A program made the position numbers and the translations under genes. Shown here piece by piece: positions 13,142-25,179 of a stretch of DNA of 64,000 bases. The stretch is from the NCBI RefSeq assembly GCF_012273895.1, contig NC_052130.1:3534001-3598000 (forward strand), given 5' to 3'. Source of the DNA: Zerene cesonia. Lineage: Eukaryota; Arthropoda; Insecta; Lepidoptera; Pieridae. Below the pieces are notes generated by a model. That model did no database searches. It had not been told where the DNA came from and saw nothing but the letters and a program-made list of their open reading frames with translations. Within the stretch, counting starts at the first letter, position 1. Each line of letters opens with the position of its first letter.

Positions 13142-14477
13142 TACTTAATTATAACCGAAAAACTGCTACATAAAACTAATACTGTAAATTAAATTTTAAA
13201 TCAAATACAATAAATATGTCTAGCTCCTTATGCGGACTGCGCCTTAACAAAGTGACCATCACCACTCAAAGCCATTTACTTTGGACCTGCCTGGTGATAT
13301 TACGAATAGCCTAAATTAATTTAAGTGTACTTTAGTACGTTGTAATTGTATATTTACTTTATTAGCTGCATATTTCTTTTTATATAAGTGCATATCCTTA
13401 TTTAAATTGCTACTTTTCCGCCTGCGTAGACATTTTACCACGGAAAAAGTTTTTTTTCGCTCACTTTAAGATCTTTAATTAGGCTATACTTATAACTTAC
13501 ACTTAAATACTTTAACTAATAATATGAAGCTGAGTTTGTTTGAACGTGCTGATCTCAGGAACTATTGTTTCGATTAGAAAATTTATTTTTGTTATGAATA
13601 GTCCATTATTGAGCAAGCCTATGTAGCAACATGAGTGAAACCGCGAAACACAGCTTGTTATATATATTTAAACATGTCAGTATGACATTTTTAAAGATTT
13701 TAGATGCGAACCATATTACCGTACATTTGTTCTGCATAAAACCTATAAAACCCTATTTCAATTTTATATCATTTCATAAAGACGAAAAAATATTAAATAT
13801 ACAAATATTGTCAGGTATTATTTTATTATAATATGTATGCATTTTTTCTATTGTATTATTTATCGTTTCAAAATTGTGTTACAATGTTGTTCTAGCTTCT
13901 GGTATACAATTTTGTTCCATGAGATATTACGATCTTTGTATGAAGTACGATCTACTGGTTTTTGATTGCGTCTATAAAAATTTTACTCTCTGTAAGAAAG
14001 TTTGACGGAAAAATTGTATCTATGTCACATTGTTATCTAAGATGGTTAGTGTCTTATTTGAATGGAATACAATATACTTTTATATTATTTTCCAGATAAT
14101 AGTAGAAAAATACTCTCAACCCTTCTTATAGTCTTGGAAGCTTTTAATTTCTAGAACACTATTAAGAAAACGACAATGTATTTTATATTTTTAGAGAAGA
14201 AAAATCGTATATAAATGTAGAATAAAATTCACTTAACTAAAATGGTATGTTATGGACCGTAGTGTTTTATTAAATTAACATGATCGGATTTGAACAAAAC
14301 AAAATATTTCACATTAACTTGATATCAAATACCTAACATAGCCTCCTCAGATATTTGGCCACGTTAGCTCAGATATTCAAGGCGGTATGCGGGCAGTATT
14401 TCAAAAACTTTCACCTTACGTTGCAGTTTGGATCCGCTTTCTGTGTATGAAACACATTCCTTCATATTTATACCATA
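13142..14477. other. No gene recognised
   Basis: AT-rich sequence. A 66-codon frame at 13631-13831 has intergenic-like composition and no motif. Confidence 0.55.
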
Positions 14478-14692
14478 CTAGCAAACCCGGCGAACTCCGT
14501 TTCGCCCCCAGATGGCTGTATGTGAGAAATGATTTCCCCGCTTTTCTGTGGAAAATTTTCCTGAATTTTCTTTGCTTTAAACCTCACGGAGCCCGAGACC
14601 TTTCCAACGAATGCAAAACCGTGAAAATCGGTTCGTGCGTTCTGGAGTTATAGCGTCAGGAAGGAAAACCTGACTTATTTTTATATAGTAGA
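14478..14692 (-). mobile_element. Helitron-like family B, copy 1 (tandem)
   Basis: Reads on the minus strand from TCTACTATATAAAAATAAGT to CTAG. Internal 'ttcgttggaaaggtctcggg' is shared with 39.1, 41.5 and 54.9 kb. Confidence 0.75.
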
Positions 14693-14850
14693 CTAGTAAG
14701 CTCGGCGAACTCCGTTACGCCAATTTTCTTTGCTATAAACCTCAAGGAGCCCGAGACCTTTCCAACGAATGCAAACCCGTGGAAATCGGTTCGTGCGTTC
14801 TGGAGTTATAGCGTCAGGAAGGAAAACCCGACTTATTTTTATATAGTAGA
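14693..14850 (-). mobile_element. Helitron-like family B, copy 2, internally deleted, tandem with copy 1
   Basis: Same termini as copy 1 but shorter by about 57 nt in the 3' part. Its CTAG abuts the TC of copy 1 with no base between. Confidence 0.75.
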
Positions 14851-14952
14851 CACGGGGGTTTGAGTCTAGACTAGTCGAATAGACTTCACTGAGCTGGTTG
14901 ATGGATGGAAAGAATTTTATTTCAAACTTCACACAAACTTTCATATCTATAA

Positions 14953-15150
14953 CCAGCTGCGCCCCGCGATTTCACCCGCGTAAGTCCGTATCCCGTAGGA
15001 ATATCGGGATAAAATTGCCTATATGTTATTCCAGTTGTCCAGCTGTCTCCGTACCAAATTTCATTGCAATCGGTTCAGTAGTTTTTGCGTGAAAGAGCAA
15101 CAAACACACACACGTCCTTACAAACTTTCGCATTTATAATATTAGTAGGA
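14953..15150 (-). mobile_element. Helitron-like family A, copy 3
   Basis: 'cagctgcgccccgcgatttc' at the 3' end through 'cgcatttataatattagtag' at the 5' end. Followed by a short GGATA-type repeat at 15150-15170. Confidence 0.65.
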
Positions 15151-15687
15151 TTAGTAGGATAGGATAGGATATTAGTGTGATTAAATATATTAATAATACA
15201 TATTGGGCTGTGGAATAATACGTTTTCCTCATAGTGAATACTTTATTAAAAGCGGTCACTAAACCAACGGTTCGCCCCGGCTTCGCCCGAGCTATATAGC
15301 TTAATGCACTCAGGGATTCAACGGTGAAACAATTTTTCAAATCCAGTAGTTATTAGGTCAATAAAGGTTAAGATATAAATATTTTTGTTATTTATTAAGT
15401 TTTAACTTTTCACCAAATTTCGTAGCAAAGAAAAATTTTAGAAGACAAATTTAGATATCAAAAAGTTGGTTATTTGATAACCTACAAATTTGGGATCGAA
15501 CTTTTTTTCGCAGCCCACATAGTTTTGTCGGAAAACGAAATTAGACATGTTTTGATTATATTTATTTCTAGCTATCATTACATTATCACCATTATCACCT
15601 TTTGCTACAATAATACAACAAATGCAACAGGAAGTATAATTTACTAAAATGCGCGTTACCATGTTTAGATTTTCTATAATTACTGCA

Positions 15688-15805
15688 TTTTTTTTTATGG
15701 CAGAGCAAAGGAGCAGGTGGGCCACCTGATGTTAAGTGGTCACCACCGCTCATAAACACTTGCAACACTAGAGTAACAGGTGCTTTGCCGGCCTTTCAGG
15801 GACAT
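15688..15805 (+). mobile_element. Second SINE-like family ('ccacctgatgttaagtggtc')
   Basis: 'tttttttatggcagagcaaa', then 'ggtgggccacctgatgttaa', 'gtggtcaccaccgctcata' and 'tttgccggcctttcag'. Resembles the lepidopteran Metulj-type SINE. Confidence 0.55.
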
Positions 15806-16004
15806 ATACACTCTTTTCTTGAAGCATGCATACAGAATCTGCTCAATATCGGTTATTGCAGTATTATTCATACACACAGCGTACTAAATAACGATTATTA
15901 ATAAAATACCTACCCCGTATTACGTTAAAATAACTTACAAAAATAAACAACATGCGTTCCAATAGCTCTGTGATTGTCAGCTGCATTCAACTCTCTGTGC
16001 CTGA

Positions 16005-16108
16005 GCGAACCGGTTTTTTCCAGTCTCGTCGCGTACACGTCAAGCGTTGACCACGGTCACGCACACATGCGTCGCGCGCATGTAGTCGTGCAACCGATTC
16101 ACTCGGTT
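16005..16108. promoter_or_regulatory. CpG-dense patch, candidate promoter or enhancer
   Basis: About 17 CpG dinucleotides in about 105 nt (for example 'gtcgcgtacacgtcaagcg' and 'catgcgtcgcgcgcatgt') in otherwise AT-rich, CpG-poor DNA. It lies 3.6 kb upstream of the hexosaminidase ATG. No TATA/Inr pair or splice donor could be fixed, so the link to that gene is inference. Confidence 0.3.
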
Positions 16109-16881
16109 CTATGCACATGAAGTCCCCTAAACATACTACAACATTAATCATCTAGTGGTTTATAACGTTGAATAGATACGAATTAAATGAATAGAGTTCA
16201 TATTGCATATACAGAACTCGTGACGTATTGTCGGATGTACCTACCAAAAATTTTAACGTCTGGTCTATTTGGCTGTCGTGTGATTCACGTATAATAACTT
16301 TTAAAAATAAGCGTTAAGGACGTTTTCCTTTACTGTTAACAATCTACACACAACGTGAATGTTATATACAGAAGTATATAAACCACTCTATTCTCGCAAA
16401 AACTTTGCAGAGAACTTGTGTTAAATAAAAATCTGAAAAATTAAAACACACGACATTGGTACGAAGTTTCTGACGTAAGAATAACAGAACACAAAACATC
16501 ATGCAACAATAATAAGGAATGTATCCAATAAAAATGGATAATCTAAAGAACAACAATCTCAGCCAAGTTCCTCACGAAATTATGCTCAAATATATACTTT
16601 CGAGTTTGCAACTTCAGCGCTGATAATGAAGTTAGAACTTGAAGTAAACTGAAACAAATTGACTGCTTAGTATTCAGGCTCTGTCGCTTATCTTGGCTTG
16701 CCCTTATATTGTTACTAGTCGTCTGGTTTCACTTTCACATGAAATAAAGGAATCGTTATTTTATGTACTTATGTTTTAAAGCTCTAGATATAAAGCTGTT
16801 TGCTTGATTGAACACGTAACTCCCTGAGAGTTGAGAATGTACTGGGCCTTCTGGAAAAGTTAATTTTGTCTTGGATGGTTT

Positions 16882-17190
16882 TTTTATGTCATAGCGGGCA
16901 CCTGAAGTGGTGGTTCGCCTGATGGTAATCGATCACTACAGCCTATGAACATTCACAGAGGTAATGCCTCTGCGAATGCGCTGCCCGCTTTTCTGGGGTA
17001 AGGAATGAGAAAATGATTGACGACTGGAGATAACGAATGGACTAGGGATGAAAAATGAAATAGACCTCCGGATCCCCCAATCACCGTACGAAACACAGTA
17101 GTATGCTAATATTTCCCTCCGGTCTTTTGTGAGAGTGTGGTAGATCTCCGGTGCAAGATTACCCAATTCGTGCCGAAGCGTGTAACATAT
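16882..17190 (+). mobile_element. SINE-like repeat, near full length
   Basis: 'ttttttatgtcatagcgggc' start, 'gttcgcctgatggtaatcg' core, a small hairpin (cagaggtaatgcctctg) and a 3' part ending near 'gtgccgaagcgtg'. Confidence 0.7.
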
Positions 17191-19636
17191 AAGCATTTAT
17201 CGTAGAAGACTAAATGATTTATATATTTAAACTTATTATTTGAATAAATTCATACTATATTTTAGTAATTTTATCTTATTATGATAGTAGTTCATATCCT
17301 TGCTAATATTACAATCCTTCCTATGAACAATTTAATGATTTCATTTTAGTGTCTGGAGTAAGTTAGTAGGTTATTTAGTTAGTGATATAGACTAGATATT
17401 TTTTAACGCGGTGAAATATCTGAGTCTCATTAGAATTTCCTATCACCATGCGGGGACTTATTACGAAAAGAATTAAGTTTATAAAGCATAGACAGCGTCA
17501 CTGGAAAACAGAGATAAATATAATAAATTACAGTGAATTAATGTTTATTTGCATTATACCAAACCATTGTAACCTTAATGAAACGTACTTAATAATGCAA
17601 ACGGTCCGTTGTTTTAAAATAATTTCTCACAATTATCACCAGACAATGTCAAAATACGTCTGGTCTCAAAATAGTACAATTCGGAGACAAACATACCAAA
17701 TTCAAAAGAGACCTTAACGCAATTGCATAGAGTCTTATTTCCTGTATCTCAGTCCGTGAAAGAGGTGTAAATTTTACATTATCATAAACATTTCGTAAAT
17801 TGATCATTTCAGATCAACGTCCAAGTTGTTCCTTCTTGTGAATAATTTGTCAATTTACTGGAAAACGATTGAAACAATGAAATCCGTTTCTCTCACAATA
17901 TCTATGTAAATTGAAGCAGAATACTTTTCACAAATATCTACCAATATCTATCTATCGGCTTCAATGTTTTGATTTAAATAATTTTAATGTGTAAAATTGT
18001 ATCAAAAGTATATATCATTTGGTTACACAAGATGCTACAAAAAAATTTTATCTATGCCCATTATTTTGTAAAATTTCAGAGATATAGTTAGCTCAACTAA
18101 AGAACAATACATCCTGCAATAATCGGAAAAGGAAGTTTTAATGTCTAATTGGATAATTATATTTTTTTGTTATTATATTGTTTTTTAAACTATAACCTAT
18201 TTTATTTTCAAACAGATTATAACAAAACCAATATGCAGAATTATGTCGTTAATTTCAAAACCTAGAATACATATTATGATACTCGTAAATAGTTAACACC
18301 GCATACGTCGGTTTAATTACCGTCAAAATATAATTAGTTGGTGGAAATTCACTCTATCTATTCCTGCGTAAATTATATCAAGTAGAATTAGTGTTGCCAG
18401 TGTTAAAATATATATAATGTATTTTTTCTCATGCTATAAAGCTTATTATTGTGCGAATAAATTGAGTTGGTCTGTTTCAGCGTTACTTTAAATAAATCAA
18501 TTTATCTTTTGTATATTTTTTTCGGAATCTGGGTAGTGTTTTTCTTATAAAATGATTTAAAGAAGCGTTAGTTCCTTTGAATTTTGTTCTAAACGCGGTA
18601 AATTGCTTTGAAAAAATGTTTTAATTCAAGTTTTTTGAATAACTTCAAGAATTCTATGATCAATGAATACAATGAAATCGTTTTAAAATAAGTTAATTGT
18701 ATGAAATAATGTAAATTTGTATGAAATGAATTCCAACTTTGTGTGTTTTCTAACAAGTTTCAGAACAATATAAGAAAATAGTATATTGAGTAATCGTTTG
18801 ACACATAATGCTTCTTGACAACTAGATAACATTTATTCAAACCTATTATATCTATTTTAAGTAAAAAGGACTCAGATTTTTGAAAATTTGTCTAAGAAAG
18901 CAGAAAACATTCTCACGCAAAAACAATATCGCTTAATATTGTAATATAATATTAGTGAGTTTGTAGAAATATCCAAAAAACCTATTTGACATCAAATTAA
19001 GCTTTATAGAATTTATAGATTCGTTAAAATGTATGATACAATAAAAAAAACAAGTATTCACATTATACATTCTTATTTAGTTTTTAATTTTTGACTTTCG
19101 CTCTCTCTCCCGCCTTTTCTTGACTTCGACAGTATTTATTTTTTAGTTTTGTACTTCGGTGACCTTTTGTATGGGAAAGAATTATTTTTTATTTATTTAT
19201 TTTTTTTATTTATTTTATTAAGGCTCATTAGCAATTGTACATCGATACATTTACATGAGATGATACTTATAGTGTTCATGTGAAGAATATATAACATGTG
19301 TTTTATATTTTAACTGCATTGAGTCCTGCAATTTCACATATTTATAGGTATATGCTAAAATATGCTCTAATCACATCACAAAGCGATCCATAAATAACAT
19401 TTAACTCGAGAGCAAGTCTTTTATCCGATAAACGAACGTTGTCCGAACGAGCTCTAATGACACTTAAGTCTTATTATATTCATTGCACAATGAATCCCTA
19501 CGCATGCAAAGGCCAAACTCAGTTTGTATCGGGTTTCCTTTATGATAACACATTATTAGCTGTTGAACAATTACTCATTGCCTTTTCCTTGAAAAAAAAT
19601 TGTGATGTCATGAAGTCAATAGTGTCAAATTGAACA
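17191..19636. other. Upstream region of the hexosaminidase gene; no other gene seen
   Basis: Very AT-rich with a T-rich tract at 19170-19220. An 89-codon frame at 17448-17717 is not supported by any motif. A promoter was not located. Confidence 0.5.
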
Positions 19637-22600
19637 ATGCGTTTCAGGAAATATATAAAGTTTAAAATGCGTGCTGTTTTTACGAAATCATCGCGGACGA
19701 AAATACTTATCCTAATTGTTTTATTGCTTGCATACGTTATTATTTACTTCGTTGTGTTGGACTATTTGATTTCAAAGACCCATTCGGATGTTAAATCTTC
19801 TCTGAATCTTCCGAATGTGATAGTGCATATTGATTTCAAGGGCTCTCCGCCCAAACTGTCTTACTTGAAGACGCTGTTGCCAAAACTGCAGGAGCTTAGT
19901 GTGACAGGATTGTTGCTGGAATATGAAGACATGTTTCCATACGAAGATAATCTTGTGAATTTGAGCGCTAAAAATTGTTATTCAAGATCCGATGTTAGTT
20001 ATTTATCTATATTTCTTGTTCTATAATTGTTTTGTGTAGTCCACAAGATTTCATTGATCAGAAAACGAATAAAACAAGAAATTAAGAAAATAAATCCATC
20101 TTTTCGAGGTCGAGAAGAGGTTGCTACTGATCTCAAGAACTTCTGGGCTGATTTGGATGAAATTTGCTGTAGAGATAGTTTGAGACCCGAAAAAGGAGAA
20201 AGATAATTTTTTATCCCGGAAACCAGTTCGAAACTAACCTGACTACGCGAGCAAAGCCGCGGGCGGGAAGCTAGTAATTTAATATAGGTGCCTATCACTC
20301 TCACCAGAGAAACTCCAGATGTCTTGTCTGCTTTTTAATTGATTACCAGCTGTAATAAAAATTATTCAGAGAATAATTTACTTAAATATTCAAGTATCGT
20401 TGCAATTTATCTGATTTATTCCATTATAATAATCGCAAATTGGAATTCGAATACACGATATTCCTTCCATCGTAATTTTGTTAAATAAAGCTTATCACTA
20501 CGAAACTATGGACTATAGTAACAATAGCAATTGAATGTTTCAGTTACACGACTTTGTCGCGACAGCAGCACAAACAGGTTTCGAGTTAATACCTTTAATA
20601 CAAACTTTCGGCCACATGGAGCACGCTCTGAAACTGATGCAATTCCAACATTTACGAGAGGAGGCACTTCACCCCGACTCTCTGTGCCCCAGCCGCGTTG
20701 AAAGCCAGGATCTTATTAAGAGTATGCTGGAGCAGGTAATTTTGTTTAACGGGTTGCAAGATGCAAACTGCCTTTTATTTTGTTTGGCAAATTCTTTGTA
20801 CTTTTATATACTGTACCAAGATTAAAATTATTATAAGTTTTTGTTTTATATCCCTAGGAAATATCCATTACCACGCTTATTATCTTAATGCTTTTTATGG
20901 TGTATCTAAAGCGCTTCAAAGAAAAGCGCTTCAATAAATATGGTTGAGTATATCCTACTAATATTATAAATGCGAAAGTTTGTAAGGATGTGTGTGTGTT
21001 CGTTGCTCTTCCACGCAAAAACTACTGAACCGATTGCAATGAAATTTAGTAGATAGCTGGATAAATGGATACCATATAGGCAATCTTTTTATCCCGATAT
21101 TTCTACGGGATTCGGACTTACGCCAGTGAAACCGCGGGGCGCAGCTAGTATAATATAATTATGATAATTGTTTTGTGAATGTAAAATAAAAATGCAAACC
21201 ATAGCAATTGTTAAGTTTATTCTATTGCAGTTAATTACGTTTACATACTCATACACATAAATAAATGTTGTATAGGAATTTTCTCCATATATAATATACC
21301 GAATGCAACATAGTATTAAACACAAGGAATATATTAACTGAAATGTAACAAACATGTCATAAAATATATCAGAGAGGGATTTATATTCTGAATTATTTAA
21401 GGTTTTCTCGCTTTTTTTTTTTTGTATTCACTATGAATTGATATGACCTAACTCGGTTTCTCAATATAATTCTATGACATAAAACTTCATATATATTTTT
21501 GTTATTGCAACATATACCAGAATATCAAAACTGTGAATTAATTATCCTGACCTACATTTTATTTATACATATACATACAATACAATGCCGTATTCCTGCT
21601 GAAAGTTCTCAGTAAAGCAAATACCCTTTTCCAGTCATGAAAAGAGATAAAATTGCATATGCCAATTAATTTAACCCATCCAAATTGGAAAGGTCTGCCG
21701 GCGTTATTATAAATACGTTACCTTTGAGTCTTTGTAAAATTTCAGGTCGTCACCTTTCACAATAATATATCGCCATTAAAGCATTTCCACATCGGTTGTG
21801 ATGAAGTGTTCCACATCAATAAATGTCATCTTTGTACAAGGAGAGGCCTTGCCGATACGTGAGTATCATTTTAAATGTGCGATTATGGAGCGTCGGAAGA
21901 TTATTGATTCGATATTTTATAATGTTGTACTGAAAAATATGAATAAGCTCATTTAAGTTATTCCTTCTGCTCTCATTTCACTTTTATTTTTATTCTGCTC
22001 GTTGTAATCAGAAAATATACAGTGTATTATCTGAATACTTACTTTGAAATTTATCATTTCCAGCGATATATTTGTAAAGCACGTGAAGTCAGTTACAAAA
22101 CTCTTGAAGCTAATAAGCCCTAACATGACAATTTTAATGTGGGACGATGGCTTAAGGAACATACCAATATACAAATGGGATACATTTATACAAAATCTCA
22201 GTATTGAACCTGTGTACTGGGATTATAGGCCAAGTTTATCTGTATCCCATGTTAATTTTATGAAATACCACGAGAAGTTTCGAAATATTTGGATAGCATC
22301 AGCCTTTAAAGGTGCGGATGGAAGGGTAGCAACATTTCCCGATTTAAAGCGACGTTTCCTCAACCATTTTAGCTGGTTAAGTTTGATCCATAATTATAAA
22401 TTAGCTGGGACTAATGACGTATATAGTTTCAAAGGAATTATTCTCACCGGCTGGTCGAGGTACAGTCATATGGATCCGCCTTGCGAACTCCTACCTATAT
22501 CCATACCTAGTTTATATTTAAATTTATTATTAGTCAAACATTTTAAGACCACTGGATATTCTGAAGATGATAAAAAGCTAAAGCTTAATGAATATATCAA

Positions 22601-23045
22601 TAGATATTTGGACAGTGATTTTATAGACAATGTCGAGTGTGACAGCACAATTAATATTGATTATTTTGATACAAGTCAATGTAATTTTGTTGGAAATGAA
22701 TTGTACAATATACATAAACATCTGAATATAATACATTCAGATATAACTTTCAATATAAATGATGATGAATCTGGTTTGTCCTCTGTTGATTTTTATTCTA
22801 AGACACATAATATTAACATTAACAAAGTAAAAGAAGATATTAAATGGTGTAATGAAACTACAAGAGAATTATTGTACGTAGAGAATAAGTTGAGGAACTC
22901 ACTGACGCAGTTTTATGATAATTTCTTTATAAACGAATATATTGGTTATAAGCTTCATAACTGGAAAAATCTGTTACATAATTTATCTAAAAACTTAAAA
23001 GACATGCTGATAATAAGGTCTTGGGATAGACGACCGTACGCTTAA
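19637..23045 (+). CDS. HEXD: Hexosaminidase D-like glycoside hydrolase (GH20 type), membrane-anchored, four exons
   Basis: Predicted CDS joins 19637-19993, 20544-20735, 21746-21858 and 22064-23045, giving 547 residues. All introns are GT-AG and the phases join cleanly. Residues about 22-46 form one hydrophobic helix after a basic N-terminus, so a type II membrane anchor is likely. The catalytic barrel follows: VHIDFKG, LLLEYEDMFPYE, LIPLIQTFGHMEHAL, then HIGCDEVFHINKCHLC with the Asp202-Glu203 pair expected for substrate-assisted hexosaminidases, then MWDDGLRNIP (247-249), IWIASAFKGA and ILTGWSRYSH (about 348-355). These are the landmark motifs of hexosaminidase D, which removes terminal GalNAc/GlcNAc. 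The last 160 or so residues are Asn/Asp-rich and I do not recognise them. An in-frame TGA ends three bases before the chosen ATG. A TTTCAG 14-19 bases further in could instead be an acceptor, making the ATG at 19667 the start. Introns 1 and 2 carry Helitron-like fragments. Family identity is secure; substrate and location are inferred. Confidence 0.93.
20101..20274 (+). mobile_element. Helitron-like fragment in hexosaminidase intron 1
   Basis: Ends 'gccgcgggcgggaagCTAG|T' with internal 'ttggatgaaatttgctgtag'. The 5' boundary is uncertain. Confidence 0.5.
20953..21148 (+). mobile_element. Helitron-like family A, copy 4 (hexosaminidase intron 2)
   Basis: Cleanest copy: A^TCCTACTAATATTATAAATG at the 5' end, 'accgcggggcgcagCTAG^T' at the 3' end, inserted between A and T. 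No coding capacity. Confidence 0.75.
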
Positions 23046-23169
23046 GAGACTTATTTTAAGAATGTATAATATGAAGTAATATAACATAATATTTATATTA
23101 TTGTAATCTTAAATATGGCCTTTATATTTTTTACGATACTGTAAATGAGTTATTATGTGATAAACTACA

Positions 23170-23175
23170 ATTAAA
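23170..23175 (+). promoter_or_regulatory. Candidate polyadenylation signal (ATTAAA) for the hexosaminidase gene
   Basis: ATTAAA lies about 125 nt after the TAA stop of the hexosaminidase CDS, in an AT-rich 3' UTR and before the next repeat. The cleavage site was not located. Confidence 0.35.
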
Positions 23176-23317
23176 ATAGTTCTATTTAGTTTAGTTGTTT
23201 TTGTAATTTGTTGTTTTTCTTTAAAATTTTATGCGGCATAATGAGAACAGGACAAGCCTCGTTCCGTTTCCGTTCCTATTTCTGCAATAGACATAAATTT
23301 TGTTGAACTTTATTTCT

Positions 23318-23660
23318 TTTTTTTTATGTCACAGTCGGCAATGGAGCTGGTGGGACGCCTGATGGTAAGCGCTACCACCGCCCATGAACATTTGTAGAGG
23401 CGTTAAGTCGATTACAGACCTTACGCCTCTACAAATGGATTGCCGACTTTTAATTGGGAAGGGATTAAGAAAGGATTGGCGAGAGGAATAAAGGAAAGGA
23501 CTGGGAGGGGGAAGGAAAAGGATTTGCGCGTTCGGCTCCCCCACTCACCGAACGAAACACAGCAGAATGCTATTTCACGCGGGTCTTCTGTGGGGGTGTG
23601 GCACTTCCCCGGTGCGAGCTGGCCCAATCCGTGCCGAAGCGTGCTCGACTACCACATACA
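23318..23660 (+). mobile_element. SINE-like repeat, full length, 3' of the hexosaminidase gene
   Basis: Starts 'tttttttatgtcacagtcgg', then 'cgcctgatggtaagcgctac'. A hairpin at 23391-23436 has near-perfect 17-nt arms ('tttgtagaggcg' and 'cgcctctacaaa'). A purine-rich block and 'gtgccgaagcgtg' end it. Frames of 68-82 codons inside are repeat-derived. Confidence 0.7.
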
Positions 23661-25063
23661 AATGTTGATTTTTATCAAGTGTAATTAAAAAGTCTGGTCG
23701 AAGAGTATATTTATTTTCATTGAAATTGATCCGTACTCTGTAACCAACGAAGCAAGGCTGAGCGAATAAAAATATTATCGTATAATTTTTTTCTTAAACA
23801 TTTAAAAGAAAAATGTAATATTCCTTAGGGTAAATTGAATATTATTTTGTCATTCTTTTGTTTGTGATCGCAGAAAGCTCTTATGTTATTACAGAAACAT
23901 TTTACTGCTCTAGGCGGGAAAGGAAACTCGTGATTTTAATAGCGGCAACAAAATTATTTATCAGAGCACATTTTTGATTAAACAATTAGATGACTGGTCT
24001 TGAATAATCATTAAAAATGTGTCATTTCTGCATAAATAGTTTACCTAGATTACTTCGGGGATACATTTGAAAACTTAATGAAAGAGAAGAGAAAACTATC
24101 AATCTTCTAAAAACTAATAGGATTCGTAAGATAATGTTTTATGTACAAAAAAGAATAAAATGTATATATTTAAATCGTTAAACATTATTGCGAAACAGTT
24201 TTAAACAGAAAATTAATTGTTGTTTATTTATTCAATAAACAAAAAAATTCCTTCGACTAATACAATATCTCTTTGTGACAAAGAATTTCTACAGCGGTAA
24301 AGGACTGTATAGTCTACAGCAATCAATTGAATAAGGAATCCCGTAGTGGTATCATGGCACTTCCTTCAACAAGAATTTACTATTTTATTTTCAGATATCC
24401 AGTATCCTTCACGTTTAGCAAACTGGGTTTATGATTGCGGGCTGTTTTTTGTCTACATTAATAGTAATTGATACCTTTAGACATAATTCAGTTTATTAAA
24501 GAACATGTCAAGATAAATAAGTTTACGATTGTTCAGATATTTATCTTATTAGGTTTTGTACTCGGGACATAAAAAGCTGGGACTTTATACCACAGATCCA
24601 AAAAAATCGTAACTCCATAGAAATTTAGACGCATTGCAGCAAAAAGCGATAAAATCGCTAAATTAATATAACTGGGACGGATGTTAAAACATTTGCCATT
24701 ATGGGGCGTCGGCGGTCGGATTACAGGGTGGCATAATTAAATTCTTCACAAAGCTTTTGAAGTCACCGTCTACACTCCACGTCACTTCCATTACAGGTAA
24801 CAATGTGTTGGAAAAACATTGTCAAGCTATTTCATTCATTCGTTCAGACAGCTAGAAATTAACCTCTTTGTGGGTTTTCGCGTTTTTCGTTTTATTTTAT
24901 CCCTCTCCGGCTTTTGACCGAAGGATATCGCATAATATTTTTAAAAGCATTTTATTATTTTTAAACTACGCGAATTTTATAAATACTTCAAACGTGACAA
25001 GGAATTTACGAAATATTTTGAGGTGTTGCGTATAAATAATTCATAGGCGAAAATTGTAAAACG
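23661..25063. other. Region between convergent gene ends; no gene seen
   Basis: The hexosaminidase gene (+) and K2P gene (-) point toward each other here. AT-rich with no repeat clearly recognised and no coding signal. Confidence 0.6.
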
Positions 25064-25069
25064 TTTATT
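25064..25069 (-). promoter_or_regulatory. Candidate polyadenylation signal (AATAAA) for the K2P gene
   Basis: AATAAA on the minus strand about 110 nt past the shared TAA stop. Both isoforms would use it. Confidence 0.5.
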
Positions 25070-25179
25070 TACACACAGAAAAATCATCATAAATAAAGTG
25101 TATATATTATAAACTCTGTTATAGCACTATCACTTACGAAACTAAATTAGATTCAATTATATTTATGTACCTATTATGA

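Noticed and set aside
14387..15340. Frames of 64-88 codons between 14.4 and 15.3 kb
   Set aside because: They lie within Helitron-like families A and B and recur in the other copies at 39, 41 and 55 kb as repeat translation.
23329..23688. Overlapping 68-82 codon frames on both strands
   Set aside because: Inside a full-length SINE-like repeat.
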